DNA of 64,000 nucleotides. Source: Lachnospiraceae bacterium (GTDB lineage: Bacteria > Bacillota > Clostridia > Lachnospirales > Lachnospiraceae). A model generated the notes under the pieces. That model searched no databases. It was not told the DNA's origin and worked only from the letters and a program-made list of their open reading frames with translations. Where the stretch lies: NCBI GenBank assembly GCA_015056915.1, contig SVFK01000006.1, positions 1 through 64,000 on the forward strand. Reading direction: 5' to 3'. Below, piece after piece: positions 17,418-25,427 of this stretch (position 1 is the stretch's first letter; the number at the start of each line of letters is the position of its first letter). Both the position numbers and the translations under genes were made by a program.

Positions 17418-19556
17418 TTATGAAATAATGAATTTCTCCATAGAGGTATTGAGAATACTGGTTTGTGTGGTTAAAGCATTTGCCTCGTTGGTCAGGTATT
17501 CCATCAACTGTGTCTGATTGTTCAGGGTAGCTGTTACTTCCTGAATGGAGGCAGCAGCCTGCTCGGAAACAGCGGCAATGTTGCGAATGGAATCGCTTAC
17601 CTCATCCTTGCTCAAATCTACCTGCTTCATGTTGGCAACAGTAAGGTTCAATTCGTCGATTAAAGCTTCTGCACAATCCTTGATGGAGGTAAAGACAGCA
17701 ACGGTCTGGCGGAATTGCTCTACCTGCTCATGAATACGCTGTTCGGCTTCTGCGGCAGACAGAGTAGTACGCTCTGTTGCTTCCGTGATGCGCTGAATAA
17801 TTTCCTGAATCTGGTTGCTGGATTCTTTGGATTGATCTGCCAGCTTGCGGATTTCTTCAGCTACTACAGCAAAGCCTCTGCCTAAGGTGCCGGCACGGGC
17901 AGCTTCAATAGAAGCATTCAGTGACAACAGGTTGGTTTGTCCGGCAATGCCGTCGATAACATTGACAATATTACGGATTTCGATGGAATGATTGTTAACA
18001 TCCTGAATCTCTCTTGTCAAGGTACGTGTGATTTCTACAGTGGCATCTGCATTTTTGCTGATACCGTCAACAATGGTCTGTCCCTTATCTACAGCATCCA
18101 TAACCTCATCCGCAAGACTCTCCATTGTCTGTGTCTTGTGGGAAGTTTCTGTAATATTTTCAGAGAGTTCAATCATCTTCTGGTTGCTGGCATCTGTTTC
18201 TTCGGCTTGTGTCTGTGTACCATTTGCCACTTCTTCTACGGCACGTAAAATTTCCTGCATGGATTCGTTCATGGAGGAAGTACGCTCTGCCAGTTCAGAA
18301 GACATATCATTAACCTGTTCACCGAAGCGTTGCGTATCTTCGAATAATGAGCGGATACCAAGTAAGGTATTATTCAAACTATTAGTAAGAAGCAGGAATT
18401 CATCCTTTCGCTTTGTGGTAAAGTGTACGGAGAGATTTCCTTTCTCAGCTTCCTTTAAGCCATTTACCAAATGCTTAACGGTGGAACGAATACCCCTGGC
18501 AATCACAATGCCTGTAAACAGAGCAATGGCACCTGCAAACAATACAATGAAGAAGGTGACATATGCGATGGTTCCGGCATCCTTTAATAAGCTGCTTTGA
18601 GGAACCAGGACACAGAGAGAAATGCCGGTATTGCCAACGGGCGCATACAAATAAACATATTCTTTGCCCTGCAGACGTACGGTTTTACTTTCGGAAGCAT
18701 TATTTTCCCGGCTTTGGATGTAATAATCGTTACCTACAAACCAGTGAGTATCTGCATCACCTGTATTATAAAAGCTTTCCTGTCCCTGGATGGTGCCGAT
18801 TTCTCTTCCATCAGCGGATACCAATGCTTTGATACTGCCATCGCCGGTATCCAGATTGGTAAGCATATTCTCCACAACAGCCATATCAATATCCAGAACT
18901 AAAACGGTTCCTGTCTGCATGATTTTCTGGATATATGCAAAAGCGTAATTAGAGGACTTTGTTTTCAGGTTCTCGTCAACAAAGGGGTGGTAACCCATCC
19001 ATGTAGAAGCTTGCGCCTTATTCTTCTTAAAGAAGCTTCCTTCCGGAGATTCCTCGAACAGCGCATAATAGTCGTCAGGCAGGGTTCCGGTCAAGGAAGT
19101 GACAGATTTACCCTGATCCGGAATAATGGAGTAACTGAAAAGATATTCATTCGCAATCTTCATTTGTCCCATGAGAGATTGGATTTCAGTATACATATCT
19201 GCATAAGCGCTGTCTGCTCTGTCATAATTCTGGTAATAATTCTTGATTGTGCTGTGGGTTACAAGCTCGGCACCCTTAGAAGAGACTGAGCCGCAGACTA
19301 CACTGAGGTAATCGGCGGATGCATCTACCGTTGCCATGGCGGAATCCTTACATTGATTCAAGATTGCATTGGCTGCGGTCTGATAAGACACAAAACCAAG
19401 TACAATCATCAACAGAACGGGTAGTATGGCAATCAGCATGAGAGATCTCATAATACCTTTGCCGGAAATGTTTTTTAATACTTGTTTGAAATTAACTGCT
19501 TTTTGCTTGGGTTTTGCCTTTTTGGGGGCGGCGTTCTTTGGTGTTTTCCCTTTCAT
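17418..19556 (-). CDS. Methyl-accepting chemotaxis protein
   Basis: 712 aa from the ATG at 19556, preceded by GTGAGGT. A basic cytoplasmic start is followed by a first membrane helix (about 38-60), a large extracellular Cache-like sensor domain, and a second helix ([20 protein letters not shown]). A HAMP linker and an MCP signalling domain follow, whose tip region contains [15 protein letters not shown] and [16 protein letters not shown]. The ligand is unknown. It pairs functionally with the flagellin at 47.7 kb in implying motility. It is monocistronic. Confidence 0.92.
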   Translation of the reverse strand: MKGKTPKNAAPKKAKPKQKAVNFKQVLKNISGKGIMRSLMLIAILPVLLMIVLGFVSYQTAANAILNQCKDSAMATVDASADYLSVVCGSVSSKGAELVTHSTIKNYYQNYDRADSAYADMYTEIQSLMGQMKIANEYLFSYSIIPDQGKSVTSLTGTLPDDYYALFEESPEGSFFKKNKAQASTWMGYHPFVDENLKTKSSNYAFAYIQKIMQTGTVLVLDIDMAVVENMLTNLDTGDGSIKALVSADGREIGTIQGQESFYNTGDADTHWFVGNDYYIQSRENNASESKTVRLQGKEYVYLYAPVGNTGISLCVLVPQSSLLKDAGTIAYVTFFIVLFAGAIALFTGIVIARGIRSTVKHLVNGLKEAEKGNLSVHFTTKRKDEFLLLTNSLNNTLLGIRSLFEDTQRFGEQVNDMSSELAERTSSMNESMQEILRAVEEVANGTQTQAEETDASNQKMIELSENITETSHKTQTMESLADEVMDAVDKGQTIVDGISKNADATVEITRTLTREIQDVNNHSIEIRNIVNVIDGIAGQTNLLSLNASIEAARAGTLGRGFAVVAEEIRKLADQSKESSNQIQEIIQRITEATERTTLSAAEAEQRIHEQVEQFRQTVAVFTSIKDCAEALIDELNLTVANMKQVDLSKDEVSDSIRNIAAVSEQAAASIQEVTATLNNQTQLMEYLTNEANALTTQTSILNTSMEKFIIS

Positions 19557-19670
19557 ACATCGTACCTCACAATTATTTTGTTGCACATTTTTCTAAAAAC
19601 AGCTTATATATAAAAATATTATGCCATATGTGGTTAATAAATGCGACAATTTATTGGGAATTTTTGCACT

Positions 19671-19698
19671 AAAAAGAGGGTGTTTTTGAACACCCTCT
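19671..19698 (-). terminator. pflA terminator
   Basis: On the minus strand AGAGGGTGTT / AACACCCTCT (10 bp, 4-nt loop) is followed by TTTTTAG, immediately after the pflA stop. Confidence 0.85.
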
Positions 19699-19701
19699 GT
19701 C

Positions 19702-20460
19702 TTAACAGGAAGTGGCTTCCGCGCGCCTTTTCTTAATGCCCTCAATAATAACCTTTTTCTTTTCCAGAAGAGCATCCTTATCCATGGCAGGAACGCCGTG
19801 AAGCTTATATTCCATGCCCAGCTTTTCGTATTTATTTTCACCCATCGTATGATAGGGAAGTGCATCTAATGCTTTCAAATTTTGAAATTGACCAATAAAA
19901 TATCCCAGCTGGAATAAATATTCATCCTCATCTGTAATTCCGGGCACAACAACATGTCGAATCCACATATCTACGTTCTTGTCGTTGAGATACGCAGCAA
20001 ATTTAAGAATATTGGTGTTGGACTGCGCGGTGAGCTCAAGATGGTGGGCTTCATCAATGTGTTTAATGTCTAACATGACAAGGTCGGTCAGCTCCATTAA
20101 GGAATCGAGCTTTTTCAAATATGCTTCGTTCTCCGGGTTGAAGGTGATTCCGGAGGTGTCAATACAGGTGTGAATCTGATTCTTTTTCGCAAGTGTAAAT
20201 AAATCAATCAGAAAATCAACCTGCAACAGAGGCTCGCCACCTGTGACAGTAATACCGCCGCCGTTATAAAATGGTTCGTTGCGCTTGTACTGTTCGATGA
20301 TATATTCGGCATCCATGAGTGTTCCGCCATTTACCTCCCAGGTGTCGGGATTGTGGCAATATGCGCAACGCATGGGACAACCTTGTGTAAAAACGACAAA
20401 GCGTGTTCCTGGGCCGTCTACGGTTCCAAAGCTTTCCAGTGAGTGAATTCTGCCTTTCAT
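19702..20460 (-). CDS. pflA: Pyruvate formate-lyase activating enzyme
   Basis: A 252-aa radical SAM enzyme that installs the glycyl radical on PFL. The [4Fe-4S] motif CPMRCAYC (CxxxCxxC) follows SFGTVDGPGTRFVVFTQG, the canonical PFL-activase entry. Downstream segments GGITVTGGEPLLQ and HVVVPGITDEDE are typical. The start at 20460 follows AAAGGAATT. It lies 130 bp after the glycyl-radical-domain gene with a hairpin in between. Its true substrate here should be the separate 80-aa protein, not the long PFL chain. Confidence 0.95.
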   Translation of the reverse strand: MKGRIHSLESFGTVDGPGTRFVVFTQGCPMRCAYCHNPDTWEVNGGTLMDAEYIIEQYKRNEPFYNGGGITVTGGEPLLQVDFLIDLFTLAKKNQIHTCIDTSGITFNPENEAYLKKLDSLMELTDLVMLDIKHIDEAHHLELTAQSNTNILKFAAYLNDKNVDMWIRHVVVPGITDEDEYLFQLGYFIGQFQNLKALDALPYHTMGENKYEKLGMEYKLHGVPAMDKDALLEKKKVIIEGIKKRRAEATSC

Positions 20461-20533
20461 ATAATTCCTTTCTGAATATCCGTTCAATTATTTGCAGGAT
20501 ATGCTTGTCCTCTGTGAGAGGTGTGATGTTAGA

Positions 20534-20562
20534 AAACCCGGGAAGACATTCCTCCCGGGTTT
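20534..20562 (-). terminator. Hairpin between the glycyl-radical-domain gene and pflA
   Basis: AAACCCGGGA / TCCCGGGTTT (10 bp) with a 9-nt loop is followed on the minus strand by TTTCTAAC. The U-run is short, so it may be a partial terminator or mRNA-end stabiliser setting pflA below pfl expression. Confidence 0.6.
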
Positions 20563-20590
20563 CAAGCTTTTTCTTTTGTAGGTAGTATGC

Positions 20591-20833
20591 TTAGATGCTC
20601 TCGTGGAAAGTACGAGAAATAACATCAGCCTGCTGTTCAGGAGTTAACTTAATGAAGTTAACAGCGTATCCGGATACGCGGATAGTAAGCTGAGGGTAAT
20701 TCTCAGGATGTGCCTGAGCGTCTAATAACATATCTCTGTTTAATACATTTACGTTAAGGTGATGACCGCCTTTTACTACGTAGCCATCTAATAAAGATAC
20801 AAGGTTATCAACCTGTGCTGTATTTGCTGCCAT
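20591..20833 (-). CDS. Stand-alone glycyl-radical domain of pyruvate formate-lyase (GrcA-like)
   Basis: 80 aa that correspond to the C-terminal glycyl-radical domain of [19 protein letters not shown], then [17 protein letters not shown] with the radical glycine at residue 55, and an end FHESI. Autonomous domains of this kind (E. coli GrcA/YfiD) repair an oxygen-cleaved PFL. Here the neighbouring pfl gene lacks this domain, so this protein must supply the radical in normal catalysis. The large chain plus this one totals 759 aa, the length of E. coli PflB. AGGAGG precedes the ATG. Confidence 0.92.
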   Translation of the reverse strand: MAANTAQVDNLVSLLDGYVVKGGHHLNVNVLNRDMLLDAQAHPENYPQLTIRVSGYAVNFIKLTPEQQADVISRTFHESI

Positions 20834-20848
20834 GATTTATTCCTCCTA

Positions 20849-21052
20849 TTATTGATAATCGTCTAAACCCTGTTCAAGGGTGGGTACACTGCAGGCTAAC
20901 GGTGTTCTGGAACAATCCGTACAGCCCATTGTCTGAACGTTCTTTGATTGTTTTTCTGTGGCATCGAAATCAACATTTACATGTCCGACTCCGTTTGCAA
21001 TACCGGAATCCAGCATTTTTACAAGATCTTCAATCATTGTTTTTTCGTCCAT
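20849..21052 (-). CDS. 67-aa Cys-containing protein resembling the start of a glycyl-radical domain
   Basis: A small gene lodged between the PFL body and the glycyl-radical-domain gene. Residues 7-29 (EDLVKMLDSGIANGVGHVNV) resemble the entry to the neighbouring radical domain ([20 protein letters not shown]). The rest diverges and has no RVSGYAV radical loop. Instead it carries GCTDCSRTPLACSVPTLEQG with Cys44, Cys47 and Cys54. An AAAGGAC site precedes the start, and only 21 and 15 bp separate it from its neighbours, so it is co-transcribed. The function is unknown; a chaperone, protector or redox partner of the split PFL is a guess. Confidence 0.8.
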   Translation of the reverse strand: MDEKTMIEDLVKMLDSGIANGVGHVNVDFDATEKQSKNVQTMGCTDCSRTPLACSVPTLEQGLDDYQ

Positions 21053-21073
21053 GGTGTGTCCTTTCTAAACTTA

Positions 21074-23113
21074 CTAGTTATTCAGATCAAGCTCGATATC
21101 GCCTGCGAATACTGCATCTTCCTTACCGAGTGCTCCGGGGATGATGGTGAAGGTATTGGAAATACCGTCCTGTGCATCCTTGAAAGGAAGCTTGGATACA
21201 GAAGCAAGAGATGCTACTGCACCGTGGGTATCACGACCGTGCATAGGATTAGCACCGGGAGCGAAAGGCTGACCTTTCTTACGTCCATCAGGAGTATTAC
21301 CGGTAGCCTTACCATAGGTAACGTTAGAGGTAATGGTCAGGATGGAGGTGGTAGGAACACCGTTTCTGTAGGTGTGATGTCTTCTGATAGCGGTCATGAA
21401 CTTATGAACGATATCCTGAGCGATATCATCTACGCGGTCATCGTCGTTACCATACTTAGGGAAGTCACCGGTGGTCTTGAAGTCAACGATAACGCCGTCT
21501 TCATCACGAATAACTTCAACCTTAGCATACTTAATAGCAGATAAGGAGTCAGCTACGATGGACAGACCTGCAACACCTGTTGCGAAGTATCTCTTAACAT
21601 CTCTGTCATGAAGAGCCATCTCTGCTCTCTCGTAGCAGTACTTGTCATGCATGTAGTGGATGATGTTCAGAGTATTAACATAAACATCTGCCTGCCACTC
21701 GATCATATCCATAAACTTGTCATATACATCATTGTATTCAAGAACGTCACCTTCAACAGCGCGGTACTTAGGACCAACCTGCTTCTTGGTTACTTCGTCA
21801 ACACCACCGTTCAAAGCGTACAGCAAGCACTTAGCAAGGTTTGCACGAGCGCCGAAGAACTGCATTTCCTTACCGATTACCATGGAGGATACACAACAAG
21901 CGATACCGTAATCATCACCGTGGGATACTCTCATCAGGTCGTCGTTCTCATACTGGATGGAAGAGGTCAGGATAGACATCTTTGCACAGTATTTCTTCCA
22001 AGCTTCAGGAAGTCTGGTGGACCAAAGTACAGTAAGGTTAGGCTCAGGAGATGCACCTAAGTTGGTCAGGGTGTGCAGATAACGGAAGCTCATTCTGGTA
22101 ACCAGAGGTCTGCCGTCAACGCCAACACCAGCCAGAGACTCGGTTACCCATACAGGGTCACCAGCGAAGATCTGGTTGTACTCAGGTGTACGAGCAAATT
22201 TGATAAGACGTAACTTCATGATGAAGTGGTCAACAAATTCCTGAATCTGCTCTTCGGTAAAAGTACCGTTAGCTAAGTCTCTCTCTGCATAAACATCAAG
22301 GAAGGTAGAAGTACGTCCAAGGGACATAGCAGCACCGTTCTGCTCCTTAACTGCACACAGATATCCGAAGTAAGTAGCCTGAATGGCTTCCTGTACGTTA
22401 GAAGCGGGCTTGGAGATGTCACAGCCATAGGAAGCTGCCATTTCCTTCATCTGCTTCAGAGCAACAATCTGCTCGGAGATTTCTTCACGAAGACGGATAA
22501 CATCATCAGTCATTACACGACCGGTGGAATCCTTCTGCTCAAGCTTATCCTCAATCAGTCTGTCAATACCATACAGAGCAACACGTCTGTAATCGCCGAT
22601 GATACGTCCGCGTCCGTAAGCATCAGGAAGACCTGTAATAATGTGAGAAGAACGGCAAGCTCTCATCTCTGCATTATATGCATCGAAACAACCTGCGTTG
22701 TGTGTCTTTCTGTGAGTAGAGAAAAATTCGCTGATCTCAGGATCAACTTCATATCCGTTATCGGAGCAAGCTTTCTCAGCCATTCTGATACCGCCGTAAG
22801 GCTGTAAGGAACGCTTGAAAGGCTTGTCAGTCTGGAAACCTACGATGGTCTCCTTGCTCTTGTCTAAATAGCCGGGGCCGTGAGATACGATAGTAGAAAC
22901 AACCTTGGTATCCATATCAAGAACACCGCCTGCTTCTCTTTCCTTCTTCTGTAACTCAAGTACCTGTGCCCACAAATCCTTTGTGTTCTGTGTAGCGTCA
23001 GCTAAGAAACTTTCATCACCGTCATAAGGATGATAGTTCTTCTGGATGAAGTCACGAACGTTAACTTCTTTTTCCCATTTGCCGCCTACAAAATCTTTCC
23101 ATTCTGGTCTCAT
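21074..23113 (-). CDS. pflB: Pyruvate formate-lyase large chain lacking the glycyl-radical domain
   Basis: 679 aa. It converts pyruvate and CoA to acetyl-CoA and formate when complemented by a glycyl radical. The catalytic pair Cys406-Cys407 lies in [12 protein letters not shown], and the body matches PflB through [16 protein letters not shown]. It then stops at DIELDLNN, just where the glycyl-radical domain should begin. The missing domain is the separate gene two ORFs downstream. The start at 23113 follows ATAGGAGG. A strong promoter lies about 90 bp upstream. Expression order is pflB, 67-aa gene, radical domain, then pflA. Confidence 0.94.
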   Translation of the reverse strand: MRPEWKDFVGGKWEKEVNVRDFIQKNYHPYDGDESFLADATQNTKDLWAQVLELQKKEREAGGVLDMDTKVVSTIVSHGPGYLDKSKETIVGFQTDKPFKRSLQPYGGIRMAEKACSDNGYEVDPEISEFFSTHRKTHNAGCFDAYNAEMRACRSSHIITGLPDAYGRGRIIGDYRRVALYGIDRLIEDKLEQKDSTGRVMTDDVIRLREEISEQIVALKQMKEMAASYGCDISKPASNVQEAIQATYFGYLCAVKEQNGAAMSLGRTSTFLDVYAERDLANGTFTEEQIQEFVDHFIMKLRLIKFARTPEYNQIFAGDPVWVTESLAGVGVDGRPLVTRMSFRYLHTLTNLGASPEPNLTVLWSTRLPEAWKKYCAKMSILTSSIQYENDDLMRVSHGDDYGIACCVSSMVIGKEMQFFGARANLAKCLLYALNGGVDEVTKKQVGPKYRAVEGDVLEYNDVYDKFMDMIEWQADVYVNTLNIIHYMHDKYCYERAEMALHDRDVKRYFATGVAGLSIVADSLSAIKYAKVEVIRDEDGVIVDFKTTGDFPKYGNDDDRVDDIAQDIVHKFMTAIRRHHTYRNGVPTTSILTITSNVTYGKATGNTPDGRKKGQPFAPGANPMHGRDTHGAVASLASVSKLPFKDAQDGISNTFTIIPGALGKEDAVFAGDIELDLNN

Positions 23114-23205
23114 TTTGAAATAGCCTCCTATAAAATTTGAATTAGTATAATAAGTTTTAAGCGCCGCCTTGGGCAACGCCTTAGTGCCTTCTAATCCTTA
23201 GCTTC

Positions 23206-23234
23206 ATTATATGAAAAACAAAGTTTGGAGTCAA
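23206..23234 (-). promoter_or_regulatory. pfl operon promoter
   Basis: On the minus strand TTGACT and a perfect TATAAT are spaced by 17 bp, giving an ~86-nt leader before pflB. This is among the best sigma-A promoters in the window, as expected for a major fermentation enzyme. Confidence 0.75.
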
Positions 23235-23332
23235 GGTCGGTAGTGTACTTTTTTCTATACAAAGTCAGTGTGAATAAGGGTTTTTGGCAAAAAAAACAAG
23301 AAATTTATAAAGATTTATGAATTTGGAATGGC

Positions 23333-23361
23333 TTGTCAGATTTTGGGGAGTATGCTAGTAT
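23333..23361 (+). promoter_or_regulatory. Candidate promoter of the DUF1858 gene
   Basis: TTGTCA and TAGTAT are separated by 17 bp, about 25 nt before the AAAGGAG site of the next gene. Confidence 0.45.
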
Positions 23362-23391
23362 AAAGAAAGAAGTTTAGAAAGGAGAAAGAAC

Positions 23392-23583
23392 ATGGGCAAA
23401 ATAACAAAGGATATGACAATCGGAGAAATTCTGCGTACCAATCCCAATGTGGCACCTGTTTTGTTAAATGCAGGTATGCATTGTCTGGGATGTCCTTCTG
23501 CACAGGGTGAATCCTTAGAAGAAGCGGCTATGGTACATGGTATAGATGTTGATGCGCTTATGGCAGCTATCGAGGCAGTATAA
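23392..23583 (+). CDS. DUF1858 domain protein
   Basis: 63 aa matching the DUF1858 pattern: [16 protein letters not shown] at the start, then [19 protein letters not shown] with the two conserved cysteines (CLGC), and a helical end. The domain is also found attached to hybrid-cluster-type proteins and is presumed to bind metal or form a disulfide. Function unknown. It is monocistronic between the pfl operon and mecA. Confidence 0.88.
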   Translation: MGKITKDMTIGEILRTNPNVAPVLLNAGMHCLGCPSAQGESLEEAAMVHGIDVDALMAAIEAV

Positions 23584-23602
23584 AAAGTGTGAGACTGCAT
23601 GC

Positions 23603-23636
23603 AAAAAGCTTCCCTTTATCGGGGAAGCTTTTTTTG
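23603..23636. terminator. Bidirectional terminator between the DUF1858 gene and mecA
   Basis: AAAAAGCTTCCC / GGGAAGCTTTTT, a 12-bp stem with a T-run on either strand, placed between convergent genes. Confidence 0.88.
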
Positions 23637-23669
23637 ATTCCTATTTTATCAAATATCATCAGCCTTGAA

Positions 23670-24398
23670 TCAATTGGCACCGCTTAAAGACTGCAATGCG
23701 TTTTCTGCAACTAATGGTTTAAAGTGCTCTTCGAGATATACATGATTCATGGAAGAGGAACGCTGCAAGCTACCGTATTCCGAAAGACAGAAGCAAACAC
23801 GGTCAAAGGCTGCTTTGTCCGCTGTGCCCTGTGTTAATACCAGTAAATACTTACCACTCTTTTCATCTTTATATAATGCACTTTGTCCTTGGTAATAGTG
23901 TCCAACGATGCCGGCAGCATTCATGACCTGTTGCAGAGAATCCATATGGAAAATCCGCATAGGGGAGTTGCTCTCCTCCTTGGCAGGGGTTTCTGCTGCA
24001 GCGGTGGCACGACCACTGTGCTTACCGGAGTCCTGAAGCCTACGGAACAGGTCGGCTATTTCATCGGAGCTGCCTTCTTCCTCGTAGTAATCATCTTCAT
24101 CCTCGGTAACGGAAGGTGCAAAACGTGAAAAACGGGTATCCAGCTCTTCGGGGTCTTCCACCTTGGTAATAATCAGAACAATGCATTCTGAATTGAGCGG
24201 CACGGCTTCAATCATTAAGGGAATATCTTCTGCTTCAAATCCAAATTCAAAATTTGCCTGCTGCATCATATCACGAAAAAGATTTTTGGCTTTTTCGGTA
24301 CCGTATGCTAATTCACTTATTTTTAATTCACGACTTGCCAGATCTTCTCTGGTAAGTGTACAACGAATCTGATTTTCATTTATTTTTTCTATCTTCAT
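23670..24398 (-). CDS. mecA: Adaptor protein MecA
   Basis: 242 aa from the ATG at 24398 (AAGGAAGGG site). It begins MKIEKINENQIRCTLTREDL, the MecA N-terminal substrate-binding domain. An acidic linker (TEDEDDYYEEEGSSDE) follows, then the C-terminal ClpC-binding domain (RIFHMDSLQQVMNAA; SSSMNHVYLEEH). MecA delivers substrates to the ClpC/ClpP protease in Firmicutes. The track's extra N-terminal 18 residues lie upstream of the ribosome site and are excluded. Confidence 0.92.
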   Translation of the reverse strand: MKIEKINENQIRCTLTREDLASRELKISELAYGTEKAKNLFRDMMQQANFEFGFEAEDIPLMIEAVPLNSECIVLIITKVEDPEELDTRFSRFAPSVTEDEDDYYEEEGSSDEIADLFRRLQDSGKHSGRATAAAETPAKEESNSPMRIFHMDSLQQVMNAAGIVGHYYQGQSALYKDEKSGKYLLVLTQGTADKAAFDRVCFCLSEYGSLQRSSSMNHVYLEEHFKPLVAENALQSLSGAN

Positions 24399-24566
24399 AC
24401 AACAACCCTTCCTTTCTGCATCTGTAGATGCCAAGTGGTGTGTAATCATCAAGGCTGTAGAAAAATTTGATTAAAAGTATCTTATACTTTCACCTCTTTT
24501 TAGTCAATAGACACAGAAGCAGTTTAATAAAAAATTATGAAATTTATGCTTCTTTTACAAAGTGCC

Positions 24567-24595
24567 TTGCCAAAATAAGGTATTTCGATTATAAT
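24567..24595 (+). promoter_or_regulatory. Strong promoter of the 24.6-kb leader RNA
   Basis: TTGCCA (24567-24572), a 17-bp spacer and a perfect TATAAT (24590-24595) predict a start at about 24602. Confidence 0.75.
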
Positions 24596-24601
24596 GCACT
24601 T

Positions 24602-24973
24602 GTAAATGCCTTCGCAACCTAAGTACGGGAAGGAGGCAGACAGTCTTGATTTCTGGTTGATTTGTCGGGAACAGTTCGTTCCGATTCATCCTTTATTTTA
24701 TGTTATCTTTCTAAAAACATTATATCATATTATATGGCAAATTTGTATCCTATGATATACATTTAAGGATGTCTTACAAGCATATACGTGCTTGTTCATA
24801 GTAATTCAACTAATACTTTTCACATTTATAATTCAAATTAAACATGATTCATTTAGGTTTTTTTAACCATTTTAGTACTGTCGAAGGCATTTGCTTTATC
24901 CTGAATTTGTTGGCAGAACACAAGCCTTTAGGGAGATTGATATATCACAGATTCTTTTGGTCCGAGGCTTGTG
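24602..24973 (+). ncRNA. Candidate structured leader or ncRNA upstream of the 77-aa gene
   Basis: From the predicted +1, GTAAATGCCTTCG (24602-24614) can pair with CGAAGGCATTTGC (24882-24894) over 13 bp with one wobble, closing a ~293-nt domain. Inside is a hairpin TCGGGAAC/GTTCCGA (about 24665-24683). After the closing helix, CACAAGCCT (24919-24927) pairs perfectly with AGGCTTGTG (24965-24973), just ahead of the CGGAGG ribosome site at about 24977. It does not match any riboswitch or housekeeping RNA that I recognise. Whether it is a free RNA or the mRNA leader of the next gene is unknown. Confidence 0.45.
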
Positions 24974-24989
24974 GACGGAGGAAATAACC

Positions 24990-25223
24990 ATGAAAGGAGA
25001 TTATGCAAAAGAAAGAAAACCGATGCAAACCAGAGCCAGATTGTCATCTTATCTGGAAGGACTGCAGAAATCGGGCGTTGAATTTTTTATTGACGGAGAA
25101 GCTGTGCTTCCCCGTGATATTATGCAGCGAACGGTACAAGAGCAGTATGCGTATATGGCAGATTATGTTCTGGGAGAAAACGGAAAAGTGCAGCAGGTCC
25201 GCTTTGACAGAGTGGAGCTGTAA
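24990..25223 (+). CDS. Hypothetical 77-aa protein
   Basis: From the ATG at 24990 with a GACGGAGGA site. The ORF track extends 33 residues upstream through the leader hairpin, which is unlikely to be coding. It is a soluble, charged protein (RARLSSYLEGLQKSGVEFFI, then YMADYVLGENGKVQQVRFDR) with no recognised domain. The pattern of helix followed by strands suggests a small folded protein. It has an unusually long structured leader (~390 nt) for so small a gene. Confidence 0.7.
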   Translation: MKGDYAKERKPMQTRARLSSYLEGLQKSGVEFFIDGEAVLPRDIMQRTVQEQYAYMADYVLGENGKVQQVRFDRVEL

Positions 25224-25307
25224 GCGGCATGCTTAACCATACACAGGATTGCCTCTTATGCAGGTACATGCCGTACAGTAAAAGCTGGAAATTTGTCAAA
25301 TTTGGTA

Positions 25308-25398
25308 ATGACGGCACAAGCTTAGTGTGTTAGAATGTAACTGTTCGGTTAATGAACGACTTCGGTCTAATCGAACAGTTACATGACACGATAAAGCG
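25308..25398 (+). promoter_or_regulatory. Promoter and 16-bp inverted repeat upstream of the GH18 gene
   Basis: ATGACG-17-TAGAAT (25308-25336) is a plausible promoter. A 16-bp inverted repeat (25336-25351 with 25368-25383; TGTAACTGTTCGGTTA, one G-T wobble) straddles the predicted +1. Its 16-nt loop contains GAC-TTCG-GTC, a UUCG-capped mini-stem. A second small hairpin CACG/CGTG follows. It may be an operator, an RNA structure, or both. Confidence 0.5.
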
Positions 25399-25427
25399 TG
25401 CCTTGTGTGCGCGGATGGGAGCTAATA

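Larger units (their letters stand above)
24399..24989. other. 591-bp gene-poor region between mecA and the 77-aa gene
   Basis: It contains the upstream region of mecA, a strong plus-strand promoter, and a long AT-rich transcript region with a 13-bp end-to-end helix and a 9-bp hairpin (described separately). One 49-codon ORF (24606-24755) lies within but has no ribosome site. No other gene is seen. Confidence 0.7.

Noticed and set aside
18028-18600. A 190-aa plus-strand ORF antisense to the chemoreceptor gene
   Set aside because: It is a shadow of the MCP signalling domain, with Ser/Val-rich low-complexity translation and no start signals.
20948-21544. A 198-aa plus-strand ORF across the 67-aa gene and the pflB end
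   Set aside because: It is antisense to well-supported genes, with no ribosome site or recognisable domain.
24615-24640. Resemblance of CGGGAAGGAGGCAG to the SRP RNA core (GGAAGGAAGCAG)
   Set aside because: The flanking bases do not form the conserved domain IV helix, and the GGTC/CCGG context is missing.
24606-24755. A 49-codon ORF (starting MPSQPKYGKEADS) at the 5' end of the 24.6-kb leader
   Set aside because: The ATG is only ~4 nt after the predicted transcription start and has no ribosome site; the bases are better explained as the 5' arm of the closing helix. It could still be tested by conservation.
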